Source: Microvelia longipes (Eukaryota; Arthropoda; Insecta; Hemiptera; Veliidae). Taken from it: a stretch of 64,000 nucleotides of DNA. The notes under the pieces are model-generated. The model had not been told where the DNA came from. It did no database searches and saw only the letters and a program-made list of their open reading frames with translations. A program made the translations under genes and the position numbers. Below, in pieces: positions 1-13,846 of the stretch. Where the stretch lies: positions 35,117,060-35,181,059 of the forward strand of contig JACMZG010001911.1 of the NCBI GenBank assembly GCA_018340805.1, given 5' to 3'. Each line of letters starts with the position of its first letter. Within the stretch, counting starts at the first letter, position 1.

Positions 1-370
1 TACTACTTACAAACAAAATGAGCATTATAAATTTTTGTAAAGAAAATGAAAAAATTAAAATTATAACAAAAAAGAATTAAAATAAAATTAAAGAAAGACA
101 AAAAAAAAATATCAAAAATTTTTAAAATCAGTTCAAAATCAATTTATTAATTATTAAATATTGAATAAATAAAAATAATCATAATTTATATAAACTTATT
201 TGTTGATGATATTGTTGTGGGGACTTGGCTGAAAAAAAATAACTATTAACTTGCCATGTTAAACTAATTTTTATTATTAATCTCAATATTAAATAATTAT
301 AAAATTTATAAAAATTAGATAATTTCAAATTGTAACAACAGAATAATAAATTATCAGCATTGGAACATAA
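1..370. other. AT-rich flank, nothing recognised
   Basis: Low-complexity AT-rich sequence with poly-A and poly-T runs. No open frame or repeat unit can be supported. If the mucin-like gene to the right continues towards the window edge, its 3' exons could lie here or beyond, but nothing shows that. Confidence 0.6.
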
Positions 371-1274
<904 letters not shown>

Positions 1275-1899
1275 AATATGATAAATATGCAACTGATTTG
1301 ATATGCAATCTAGCAAAATAACCAAATTTTTTTTGAATTAAAAATTTATTAAGACATTATTATAGAAAAATTAAAAATGGTAAATATGAAATCAAAGTGT
1401 ATAATAATTAAATCTCTGTTAATAATATAAATAACCGAATGAAAAAAAATCAGAAAGAATAACTAAGAAAATAATAATAATAATGAATGAGAAAATTTAC
1501 AAAAAAAAGTAAATTATCAGTGAATCAGAATGAAAACAAAGACAGACAAAAAAATAATGAGGACCTCCAAGGTAAAAAATACCAATAAAATTAAGAAAAT
1601 GAAATGATTAAAATAAAATTATAAATTATTTGCTCTGGAATAAATTCATTTATTTACGCATAAAAATTTGCGTTCAGAAAATAGGAAAAATCACGAATAA
1701 AAATATTTGAAAACATTTGATGTATTATTATTTGAAGAAATATTAATAATTATTTAAAAATTTTAAAAATTAAAAAACATTGATAAAATAAATAGAAATT
1801 TAGAAACATCAATAAAAAAAACTTGTCAAAAGAAGTGAAAGAAAATAAAATATATTTAAAAGTATGACTATTAAATAATAAATGAATTACTTGATTGAA
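1275..1899. other. AT-rich spacer, nothing recognised
   Basis: A-rich spacer between the microsatellite and the first degenerate mucin repeats. No open frame of note. It may be 3' untranslated sequence or an intron of the minus-strand gene, but no terminator or polyadenylation signal can be assigned with confidence. Confidence 0.5.
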
Positions 1900-4800
1900 T
1901 AGATGTTGGATATTATTATTGGTATTGTAGAATGGTGTTGGATTTGGTGAAGATGATGAGTTCGTTGGAGTATTAATTGTGTAATTGTTGGATGTGTTGA
2001 AATGGTTGGTGAAGATGATGACGTCGTTGGATTAATATTTGGTATTGTGGATGGTGTTGAATTGATTTGTAAAGAATGATGACGTCGTTGGTATTATTAC
2101 GTCGTGGATTATTTTGGTATGTTTTGTGAAGATGATGACAGTCTGATTTGGAAATTAAATCTTGTATTGTGGGATGTGTTGAAATGATTGTTGATGAAGA
2201 TGATGAGATTTAATATTTGGTATGTGGATGGTGTTGAATTGATTTGTCGATATTAATTTGTAATTGAGATGCCTTGAGAAGTTGTTATTATTGTGGATGA
2301 CAAAAGGTGATGAGAAGTTATAGCTGTTGATGGTATTGGTGATGCTGGGAAATTTGTGAGAAACAGATGTTGTGGTCGAAATGAATTTGATAGAAGTGTG
2401 CTACCAGTTGCTACTACTGTGACGATAATGGATTATTTGTTGATGAGGTTATTTTCTGATGCCGAATGAAATGTCCGTATTTGTAGATAAATGATGGAGT
2501 GAAGAATATTTGTTGATTGGTTGATGTTATTGATTGGACAATGTTTGAGTTGTAGGAATATTGGTGGATATTGATAATGTTGACGTTGTACTACTTGGTA
2601 AATCGATGATGATGCTGTTGTTGGATTATTTGTTGAAGAGGCTGTTTGAGATGTAGGATTTATTGTCGTGATTGATGAAGTCGATGATGATGATACTGTT
2701 GGTGTTGTAGATGAAATTGATGATGGTGTTTGAGTACTTGTTAATGTTGATGAAGACAATGATGGAGTGGAAGGAATATTTGTTGATTGTAATGTTGATG
2801 TTATTGAATTGGATGTTGTAGCAGATGTTTGAGTTGTAGGAATATTGGTGGATATTGATAATGTTGACGTGTACTACTTGGTAAAATCGATGATGATGCT
2901 GTTGTTGGATTATTTGTTGAAGAGGCTGTTTGAGATGTAGGATTTATTGTCGTGATTGATGAAGTTGATGATGATACTGTTGGTGTTGTAGATGAAATTG
3001 ATGATGGTGTTTGAGTACTTGTTAATGTTGATGAAGACAATGATGGAGTGGAAGGAATATTTGTTGATTGTAATGTTGATGTTATTGAATTGGATGTTGT
3101 AGCAGATGTTTGAGTTGTAGGAATATTGGTGGATATTGATAATGTTGACGTTGTACTACTTGGTAAAATCGATGATGATGCTGTTTGTTGGATTATTTGT
3201 TGAAGAGGCTGTTTGAGATGTAGGATTTATTGTCGTGATTGATGAAGTTGATGATGATACTGTTGGTGTTGTAGATGAAAATTGATGATGGTGTTTGAGT
3301 ACTTGTTAATGTTGATGAAGACAATGATGGAGTGGAAGGAATATTTGTTGATTGTAATGTTGATGTTATTGAATTGGATGTTGTAGCAGATGTTTGAGTT
3401 GTAGGAATATTGGTGGATATTGATAATGTTGACGTTGTACTACTTGGTAAAATCGATGATGATGCTGTTGTTGGATTATTTGTTGAAGAGGCTGTTTGAG
3501 ATGTAGGATTTATTGTCGTGATTGATGAAGTTGATGATGATACTGTTGGTGTTGTAGATGAAATTGATGATGGTGTTTGAGTACTTGTTAATGTTGATGA
3601 AGACAATGATGGAGTGGAAGGAATATTTGTTGATTGTAATGTTGATGTTATTGAATTGGATGTTGTAGCAGATGTTTGAGTTGTAGGAATATTGGTGGAT
3701 ATTGATAATGTTGACGTTGTACTACTTGGTAAAATCGATGATGATGCTGTTGTTGGATTATTTGTTGAAGAGGCTGTTTGAGATGTAGGATTTATTGTCG
3801 TGATTGATGAAGTTGATGATGATACTGTTGGTGTTGTAGATGAAATTGATGATGGTGTTTGAGTACTTGTTAATGTTGATGAAGACAATGATGGAGTGGA
3901 AGGAATATTTGTTGATTGTAATGTTGATGTTATTGAATTGGATGTTGTAGCAGATGTTTGAGTTGTAGGAATATTGGTGGATATTGATATGTTGACGTTG
4001 TACTACTTGGTAAAATCGATGATGATGCTGTTGTTGGATTATTTGTTGAAGAGGCTGTTTGAGATGTAGGATTTATTGTCGTGATTGATGAAGTGATGAT
4101 GATACTGTTGGTGTTGTAGATGAAATTGATGATGGTGTTTGAGTACTTGTTAATGTTGATGAAGACAATGATGGAGTGGAAGGAATATTTGTTGATTGTA
4201 ATGTTGATGTTATTGAATTGGATGTTGTAGCAGATGTTTGAGTTGTAGGAATATTGGTGGATATTGATAATGTTGACGTTGTACTACTTGGTAAAATCGA
4301 TGATGATGCTGTTGTTGGATTATTTGTTGAAGAGGCTGTTTGAGATGTAGGATTTATTGTCGTGATTGATGAAGTTGATGATGATACTGTTGGTGTTGTA
4401 GATGAAATTGATGATGGTGTTTGAGTACTTGTTAATGTTGATGAAGACAATGATGGAGTGGAAGGAATATTTGTTGATTGTAATGTTGATGTTATTGAAT
4501 TGGATGTTGTAGCAGATGTTTGAGTTGTAGGAATATTGGTGGATATTGATAATGTTGACGTTGTACTACTTGGTAAAATCGATGATGATGCTGTTGTTGG
4601 ATTATTTGTTGAAGAGGCTGTTTGAGATGTAGGATTTATTGTCGTGATTGATGAAGTTGATGATGATACTGTTGGTGTTGTAGATGAAATTGATGATGGT
4701 GTTTGAGTACTTGTTAATGTTGATGAAGACAATGATGGAGTGGAAGGAATATTTGTTGATTGTAATGTTGATGTTATTGAATTGGATGTTGTAGCAGATG

Positions 4801-7800
4801 TTTGAGTTGTAGGAATATTGGTGGATATTGATAATGTTGACGTTGTACTACTTGGTAAAATCGATGATGATGCTGTTGTTGGATTATTTGTTGAAGAGGC
4901 TGTTTGAGATGTAGGATTTATTGTCGTGATTGATGAAGTTGATGATGATACTGTTGGTGTTGTAGATGAAATTGATGATGGTGTTTGAGTACTTGTTAAT
5001 GTTGATGAAGACAATGATGGAGTGGAAGGAATATTTGTTGATTGTAATGTTGATGTTATTGAATTGGATGTTGTAGCAGATGTTTGAGTTGTAGGAATAT
5101 TGGTGGATATTGATAATGTTGACGTTGTACTACTTGGTAAAATCGATGATGATGCTGTTGTTGGATTATTTGTTGAAGAGGCTGTTTGAGATGTAGGATT
5201 TATTGTCGTGATTGATGAAGTTGATGATGATACTGTTGGTGTTGTAGATGAAATTGATGATGGTGTTTGAGTACTTGTTAATGTTGATGAAGACAATGAT
5301 GGAGTGGAAGGAATATTTGTTGATTGTAATGTTGATGTTATTGAATTGGATGTTGTAGCAGATGTTTGAGTTGTAGGAATATTGGTGGATATTGATAATG
5401 TTGACGTTGTACTACTTGGTAAAATCGATGATGATGCTGTTGTTGGATTATTTGTTGAAGAGGCTGTTTGAGATGTAGGATTTATTGTCGTGATTGATGA
5501 AGTTGATGATGATACTGTTGGTGTTGTAGATGAAATTGATGATGGTGTTTGAGTACTTGTTAATGTTGATGAAGACAATGATGGAGTGGAAGGAATATTT
5601 GTTGATTGTAATGTTGATGTTATTGAATTGGATGTTGTAGCAGATGTTTGAGTTGTAGGAATATTGGTGGATATTGATAATGTTGACGTTGTACTACTTG
5701 GTAAAATCGATGATGATGCTGTTGTTGGATTATTTGTTGAAGAGGCTGTTTGAGATGTAGGATTTATTGTCGTGATTGATGAAGTTGATGATGATACTGT
5801 TGGTGTTGTAGATGAAATTGATGATGGTGTTTGAGTACTTGTTAATGTTGATGAAGACAATGATGGAGTGGAAGGAATATTTGTTGATTGTAATGTTGAT
5901 GTTATGAATTGGATGTTGTAGCAGATGTTTGAGTTGTAGGAATATTGGTGGATATTGATAATGTTGACGTTGTACTACTTGGTAAAATCGATGATGATGC
6001 TGTTGTTGGATTATTTGTTGAAGAGGCTGTTTGAGATGTAGGATTTATTGTCGTGATTGATGAAGTTGATGATGATACTGTTGGTGTTGTAGATGAAATT
6101 GATGATGGTGTTTGAGTACTTGTTAATGTTGATGAAGACAATGATGGAGTGGAAGGAATATTTGTTGATTGTAATGTTGATGTTATTGAATTGGATGTTG
6201 TAGCAGATGTTTGAGTTGTAGGAATATTGGTGGATATTGATAATGTTGACGTTGTACTACTTGGTAAAATCGATGATGATGCTGTTGTTGGATTATTTGT
6301 TGAAGAGGCTGTTTGAGATGTAGGATTTATTGTCGTGATTGATGAAGTTGATGATGATACTGTTGGTGTTGTAGATGAAATTGATGATGGTGTTTGAGTA
6401 CTTGTTAATGTTGATGAAGACAATGATGGAGTGGAAGGAATATTTGTTGATTGTAATGTTGATGTTATTGAATTGGATGTTGTAGCAGATGTTTGAGTTG
6501 TAGGAATATTGGTGGATATTGATAATGTTGACGTTGTACTACTTGGTAAAATCGATGATGATGCTGTTGTTGGATTATTTGTTGAAGAGGCTGTTTGAGA
6601 TGTAGGATTTATTGTCGTGATTGATGAAGTCGATGATGATACTGTTGGTGTTGTAGATGAAATTGATGATGGTGTTTGAGTACTTGTTAATGTTGATGAA
6701 GACAATGATGGAGTGGAAGGAATATTTGTTGATTGTAATGTTGATGTTATTGAATTGGATGTTGTAGCAGATGTTTGAGTTGTAGGAATATTGGTGGATA
6801 TTGATAATGTTGACGTTGTACTACTTGGTAAAATCGATGATGATGCTGTTGTTGGATTATTTGTTGAAGAGGCTGTTTGAGATGTAGGATTTATTGTCGT
6901 GATTGATGAAGTCGATGATGATACTGTTGGTGTTGTAGATGAAATTGATGATGGTGTTTGAGTACTTGTTAATGTTGATGAAGACAATGATGGAGTGGAA
7001 GGAATATTTGTTGATTGTAATGTTGATGTTATTGAATTGGATGTTGTAGCAGATGTTTGAGTTGTAGGAATATTGGTGGATATTGATAATGTTGACGTTG
7101 TACTACTTGGTAAAATCGATGATGATGCTGTTGTTGGATTATTTGTTGAAGAGGCTGTTTGAGATGTAGGATTTATTGTCGTGATTGATGAAGTCGATGA
7201 TGATACTGTTGGTGTTGTAGATGAAATTGATGATGGTGTTTGAGTACTTGTTAATGTTGATGAAGACAATGATGGAGTGGAAGGAATATTTGTTGATTGT
7301 AATGTTGATGTTATTGAATTGGATGTTGTAGCAGATGTTTGAGTTGTAGGAATATTGGTGGATATTGATAATGTTGACGTTGTACTACTTGGTAAAATCG
7401 ATGATGATGCTGTTGTTGGATTATTTGTTGAAGAGGCTGTTTGAGATGTAGGATTTATTGTCGTGATTGATGAAGTCGATGATGATACTGTTGGTGTTGT
7501 AGATGAAATTGATGATGGTGTTTGAGTACTTGTTAATGTTGATGAAGACAATGATGGAGTGGAAGGAATATTTGTTGATTGTAATGTTGATGTTATTGAA
7601 TTGGATGTTGTAGCAGATGTTTGAGTTGTAGGAATATTGGTGGATATTGATAATGTTGACGTTGTACTACTTGGTAAAATCGATGATGATGCTGTTGTTG
7701 GATTATTTGTTGAAGAGGCTGTTTGAGATGTAGGATTTATTGTCGTGATTGATGAAGTCGATGATGATACTGTTGGTGTTGTAGATGAAATTGATGATGG

Positions 7801-10800
7801 TGTTTGAGTACTTGTTAATGTTGATGAAGACAATGATGGAGTGGAAGGAATATTTGTTGATTGTAATGTTGATGTTATTGAATTGGATGTTGTAGCAGAT
7901 GTTTGAGTTGTAGGAATATTGGTGGATATTGATAATGTTGACGTTGTACTACTTGGTAAAATCGATGATGATGCTGTTGTTGGATTATTTGTTGAAGAGG
8001 CTGTTTGAGATGTAGGATTTATTGTCGTGATTGATGAAGTTGATGATGATACTGTTGGTGTTGTAGATGAAATTGATGATGGTGTTTGAGTACTTGTTAA
8101 TGTTGATGAAGACAATGATGGAGTGGAAGGAATATTTGTTGATTGTAATGTTGATGTTATTGAATTGGATGTTGTAGCAGATGTTTGAGTTGTAGGAATA
8201 TTGGTGGATATTGATAATGTTGACGTTGTACTACTTGGTAAAATCGATGATGATGCTGTTGTTGGATTATTTGTTGAAGAGGCTGTTTGAGATGTAGGAT
8301 TTATTGTCGTGATTGATGAAGTTGATGATGATTACTGTTGGTGTTGTAGATGAAATTGATGATGGTGTTTGAGTACTTGTTAATGTTGATGAAGACAATG
8401 ATGGAGTGGAAGGAATATTTGTTGATTGTAATGTTGATGTTATTGAATTGGATGTTGTAGCAGATGTTTGAGTTGTAGGAATATTGGTGGATATTGATAA
8501 TGTTGACGTTGTACTACTTGGTAAAATCGATGATGATGCTGTTGTTGGATTATTTGTTGAAGAGGCTGTTTGAGATGTAGGATTTATTGTCGTGATTGAT
8601 GAAGTTGATGATGATACTGTTGGTGTTGTAGATGAAATTGATGATGGTGTTTGAGTACTTGTTAATGTTGATGAACAATGATGGAGTGGAAGGAATATTT
8701 GTTGATTGTAATGTTGATGTTATTGAATTGGATGTTGTAGCAGATGTTTGAGTTGTAGGAATATTGGTGGATATTGATAATGTTGACGTTGTACTACTTG
8801 GTAAAATCGATGATGATGCTGTTGTTGGATTATTTGTTGAAGAGGCTGTTTGAGATGTAGGATTTATTGTCGTGATTGATGAAGTTGATGATGATACTGT
8901 TGGTGTTGTAGATGAAATTGATGATGGTGTTTGAGTACTTGTTAATGTTGATGAAGACAATGATGGAGTGGAAGGAATATTTTTGATTGTAATGTTGATG
9001 TTATTGAATTGGATGTTGTAGCAGATGTTTGAGTTGTAGGAATATTGGTGGATATTGATAATGTTGACGTTGTACTACTTGGTAAAATCGATGATGATGC
9101 TGTTGTTGGATTATTTGTTGAAGAGGCTGTTTGAGATGTAGGATTTATTGTCGTGATTGATGAAGTCGATGATGATACTGTTGGTGTTGTAGATGAAATT
9201 GATGATGGTGTTTGAGTACTTGTTAATGTTGATGAAGACAATGATGGAGTGGAAGGAATATTTGTTGATTGTAATGTTGATGTTATTGAATTGGATGTTG
9301 TAGCAGATGTTTGAGTTGTAGGAATATTGGTGGATATTGATAATGTTGACGTTGTACTACTTGGTAAAATCGATGATGATGCTGTTGTTGGATTATTTGT
9401 TGAAGAGGCTGTTTGAGATGTAGGATTTATTGTCGTGATTGATGAAGTTGATGATGATACTGTTGGTGTTGTAGATGAAATTGATGATGGTGTTTGAGTA
9501 CTTGTTAATGTTGATGAAGACAATGATGGAGTGGAAGGAATATTTGTTGATTGTAATGTTGATGTTATTGAATTGGATGTTGTAGCAGATGTTTGAGTTG
9601 TAGGAATATTGGTGGATATTGATAATGTTGACGTTGTACTACTTGGTAAAATCGATGATGATGCTGTTGTTGGATTATTTGTTGAAGAGGCTGTTTGAGA
9701 TGTAGGATTTATTGTCGTGATTGATGAAGTCGATGATGATACTGTTGGTGTTGTAGATGAAATTGATGATGGTGTTTGAGTACTTGTTAATGTTGATGAA
9801 GACAATGATGGAGTGGAAGGAATATTTGTTGATTGTAATGTTGATGTTATTGAATTGGATGTTGTAGCAGATGTTTGAGTTGTAGGAATATTGGTGGATA
9901 TTGATAATGTTGACGTTGTACTACTTGGTAAAATCGATGATGATGCTGTTGTTGGATTATTTGTTGAAGAGGCTGTTTGAGATGTAGGATTTATTGTCGT
10001 GATTGATGAAGTTGATGATGATACTGTTGGTGTTGTAGATGAAATTGATGATGGTGTTTGAGTACTTGTTAATGTTGATGAAGACAATGATGGAGTGGAA
10101 GGAATATTTGTTGATTGTAATGTTGATGTTATTGAATTGGATGTTGTAGCAGATGTTTGAGTTGTAGGAATATTGGTGGATATTGATAATGTTGACGTTG
10201 TACTACTTGGTAAAATCGATGATGATGCTGTTGTTGGATTATTTGTTGAAGAGGCTGTTTGAGATGTAGGATTTATTGTCGTGATTGATGAAGTTGATGA
10301 TGATACTGTTGGTGTTGTAGATGAAATTGATGATGGTGTTTGAGTACTTGTTAATGTTGATGAAGACAATGATGGAGTGGAAGGAATATTTGTTGATTGT
10401 AATGTTGATGTTATTACTGTTGATGATGATACTTTTGTGTTTGTAGTTGAAATTGATGATGATACTGTTGGGTTGTAGATGAAATTGATTGACGGTGTTG
10501 AGTACTTGTTAATGTTGATGAAGACAATGATGGAGTGGAAGGGATATTTGTTGATTGTAATGTTGATGTTATTACTGTTGAGGATGATACTTTTGGTGTT
10601 GTAGATGAAATTTGATGATGTTGATGTTGTGATACTGTTGGTGTTGTAGAAATTGATGATGATACTGTTGGTGTTGTAATGATGATGATGCTGTTGGTGT
10701 TGTAGATGAAATTTGATGATGTGGTGTTGTTTGAAATTGATGATAATATGTTTGTGTTGTAGATGAAATGATGATGATACTGTTGGTGTTGTAGATGAAA

Positions 10801-12695
10801 TTGATGATGATACTGTTGGTGTTGTAGTGAAATTGATGATAATACTGTTAGTGTTGTAGATGAAATTGATGATGATTACTGTTGGTGTTGTAGATGAAAT
10901 TGATGATGGTGTTAGTACTTGTTAATGTTGATGAAGACGATGATGGAGTGGAAGGGATATTTGTTGATTGTAATGTTGATGTTATTACTGTTGATGATGA
11001 ACTTGGTGTTGTAGTTGAAATTGATGATGATACTGTTGGTGTTGTAGATGAATTGATGACGGTGTTTGAATACTTGTTAATGTTGATGAAGATGATGATG
11101 GAGTGGAAGGGATATTTGTTGATTGTAATGTTGATGTTATTACTGTTGATTGATGATACTTTTTGGTGTTGTAGTTGAAATTGATGATGATACTGTTGGT
11201 GTTGTAGATGAAATTGATGACGGTGTTTGAGTACTTGTTAATGTTGATGAAGACGAATGATGGAGTGGAAGGATATTTGTTGATTGTAATGTTGATGTTA
11301 TTACTGTTGATGATGATACTTTTGGTGTTGTAGTTGACTGTTTGGTGTTGTAGATGAAATTGATGACGGTGTTTGAGTACTTGTTAATGTTGATGAAACA
11401 ATGATGGAGTGGAAGGGATATTTGTTGATTGTAATGTTGATGGTTGATGATGATACTTTTGGTGTTGTAGATGAAATTGATGATGATACTGTTGGTGTTG
11501 TAGATGAAATTGATGATGATCTGTTGGTGTTGTATGAAATTGATGATGATACTGTTGGTGTTGTAGTTGAAATTGATGATGATACTGTTGGTGTTGTAGA
11601 TGAAATTGATGATGGTGTTTTGAGTACTTTTCAATGTTGATGAAGACAATGATGGAGTGGAAGGATATTTGTTGATTGTAATGTTGATGTTATTACTGTT
11701 GATGTGATACTTTTTGGGTGTTATAGTGAAATTGATGATGATACTGTTGGTGTTGTAGATGAAAAATTGATGATGGTGTTTGAGTACTTGTTAATGTTGA
11801 TGAAGACATGATGGAGTGGAAGGGATATTTGTTGATTGTAATGTTGATGTTATTACTGTTGATGATGATACTTTTGGTGTTGTAGATGAAATTGATGATG
11901 ATACTGTTGGTGTTGTAGATTGTTGATGATGATGCTGTTGTGTTTGTTGAGATGATTGGATGATGATACTTTTGGTGTTGTAGTTGAATTGATGATGATA
12001 CTGTTGGTGTTGTAGATGAAATTGATGATGGTGTTTGAGTACTTTTAATGTTGATGAAGACAATGATGGGTGGAAGGGATATTTGTTGATTGTAATGTTG
12101 ATGTTTTACTGGTTGATGATGATACTTTGGTGTTATAGATGAAATTGATGATGGTTCTGTTGGATGTTATGTAAGATGTTGATGATAATACTGTTGGTGT
12201 TGTAGATGAAATTGATGATGATTACTGTTGGGTGTTGTAGATGAAATTGAATGATGATACTGTTGGTGTTGTAGATGAAATTGATGATTGATGAATACTG
12301 TTGGTGTTGTAAGTGAATTGATGATAATACTGTTGGTGTGTAGTTGAAATTGGATAATACTGTTGGTGTTGTAGATGAACTTGAGATGATGATGTTTTAG
12401 TACTTGTTAATGTTGATGAAGGTATATTTGTTGAGTTTAATGTTGATTTCACTGAATTTGTTGTTTCCGAAGATACTTGAATTGAAGATATATTGGTTAT
12501 TAAAACGTTGTGATATTTTTTATCGTCATTGAAGGAATTTGTTGTTGGATTAGTCGTTTCCTGGCTTTTTGAGTCGTGGGATATATTGTCATCGTTGTTG
12601 CTGTTGTTTGAGTTACAGAGAAACATGTTATTTTGATTTGAAGGATTGGTTTCCGTGTTTGTTGATTCTACAATAAATTTATCAATTTTTCCATT
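1900..12695 (-). CDS. mucin-like Ser/Thr-rich tandem-repeat protein, very long exon, frame broken by indels
   Basis: On the minus strand almost the whole block reads as Ser/Thr-rich protein. The frame opens at 12695 just after an AG (possible splice acceptor, or a TAG stop). The first ATG is at 12626, and about 70 Asn/Ser/Thr-rich residues precede the repeats. The core is about 27 units of 94 residues, each 63% Ser+Thr, with no charged residue, Cys or aromatic. Such composition is typical of O-glycosylated mucins of insect gut, salivary or cuticular surfaces; that role is inference. Internal frame breaks coincide with private 1-2 bp indels, for example near 3186, 3284, 3990, 5905, 8331, 8675 and 8982, so one continuous frame is likely in reality. 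The whole block would encode up to about 3,500 residues. I see no signal peptide, which may lie in an upstream exon, nor a credible C-terminus. It could also be a secreted silk- or glue-like protein. Confidence 0.7.
2479..10370 (-). repeat. 282-bp coding tandem array, about 28 copies
   Basis: The landmark GAAGACAAT recurs every 282 bp from 2760 to 10370, giving 27 near-identical units; a degenerate 28th lies at about 2479-2760. Spacing departs from 282 only by 1-2 bp (281, 284, 280, 281, 283, 280, 281). Each unit translates to 94 residues on the minus strand. The clearest recurrent substitution is GTTG versus GTCG inside one Ser codon (TCA/TCG), which is synonymous. The GTCG form occurs in five consecutive units (about 6630-7760) and again near 9168 and 9732. 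Confidence 0.95.
10371..12400 (-). repeat. degenerate array of a 30-bp sub-repeat (10-residue ISSTTPTVSS)
   Basis: The minus strand repeatedly encodes ISSTTPTVSS with irregular insertions, mixed with blocks that match the ends of the 282-bp unit (the GATGGAGTGG landmark near 10537, 10941, 11097, 11263, 11404, 11653, 11812). The same decapeptide occurs once in each 282-bp unit. Indels are far more frequent here than in the main array, so the reading frame is lost many times. The plus strand shows Asp/Val-rich open frames that are only antisense shadows. Confidence 0.85.
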
Positions 12696-13231
12696 CTACA
12701 TAGCTTTATATTTCTTTGATATTCTTTTTTTGAAGTTTGATTTTTTATTATTTAATTTTTTTTCTATTTCTAATTTATGCTGAGTTTTATTGTTGAACTT
12801 ACTTATAATAAATTAATGATGATTTTTTTCTTAAAGTGTTACTTTTCACATTTCCTTTTTTATTTATTAGCAATTTTTTTTAAATTAATTAAATGAACTC
12901 ACTTATAACAATGTAGAATAAACATAATAAATCTTTGTGGTTCGTCCAACTTTCATTTGACTAATGATAAATATTCACTTTTATTTATTTATAGCTAATC
13001 TATTTTTTATAGCTATTCTGATTTTCTACTGGTCATTTATTCTTTATTGTATTCTATAATCAATCAAATATACTACCAATTATATTTGGTATTTTCTTTA
13101 TTTTAAAATATTAATACTTATTTGAATATATTTTTTTTAGATCGAAAACAGACAATTTTTTTTAATAATTTTTTGACAGTATATACCGGTTAATATTCAA
13201 AAATTATGTTTCGTTTTCCATTGTCATTTGA
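12696..13231. other. AT-rich DNA upstream of the mucin-like block
   Basis: T-rich plus strand with no convincing exon. On the minus strand GTAAGT- and GTGAGT-like donor sequences occur near 12810 and 12900, but the preceding frames are short and closed, so no upstream exon or promoter is called. Confidence 0.4.
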
Positions 13232-13443
13232 CCTTCATCCGTCCCTTAAATCGACTATAACACTAAGAACCACGGGTCTTTTTTTGACCCATAGTATTTT
13301 TAGACTTAAAAAAAGTTTATCATTATTCTTTATTTCATTAGGAACATAATATATAACTATTTAATAATTATATAAATTAATTTATTTATTATCCTTTGAA
13401 AAGTCGTTTCGGGTCAAAAAATTCCGAGGAGCCGATGAAGGTT
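13232..13443. mobile_element. small inverted-repeat element (MITE candidate)
   Basis: About 212 bp bounded by imperfect inverted ends: ACCTTCATC at the left, and its complement in GATGAAGGT at the right. Subterminal complementary tracts follow, GGGTC-T7-GACCC near 13277-13293 and GGGTCAAAAAATTCC near 13410-13424. GGGTC(A/T)nGACCC motifs are common in piggyBac-type non-autonomous elements, but I see no clean TTAA duplication, so the family is open. It lies just 3' of the gypsy integrase relic and could instead be part of that element. Confidence 0.4.
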
Positions 13444-13846
13444 ATTATTAATTTAGTTGATTTGAGTGTTTTAGTTAGAAATTTTTGATAGCATCATCAA
13501 TCATATTTTATTTTTTGAAAACATTATATTCGTTTATTTCAATTAATCAAAATTGAATAAATTATGAAATAAAAATTGTTGTTTTTGATAAGACTAAAAT
13601 AAGGCAGCTAAAGATTTATTAATTTAAATACTGTCGGCTATGATATGATGTAATAATATATCAATTGTCTTAATTAAACAATATCTCTTTCTACATACCC
13701 CTGTCAGATTTATTTGTCTTTATTGTTTGTATTTAGGATTTCGTTTTCTCTCTCGAATCGAGTAGCACTTATCTGCATTTTCAATCTTTGTCAACTCTGC
13801 TACATTCGGTTTTGTTGTTCCGCTGATGAAAGATTCAGATCGAATA

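Noticed and set aside
2479..10370. A CRISPR-like or satellite reading of the 282-bp array
   Set aside because: Units are contiguous without unique spacers, far too long for CRISPR repeats, and keep an open protein frame with a synonymous shared variant.
10894..11640. Plus-strand Asp/Val-rich open frames (for example 10894-11178, 11401-11640)
   Set aside because: Antisense of the Ser/Thr repeat; composition follows directly from the complement of the sub-repeat.
12902..12960. Minus-strand MKVGRTTK... as a signal-peptide exon of the mucin-like gene
   Set aside because: Not hydrophobic enough, and closes with TAA right at the apparent donor.
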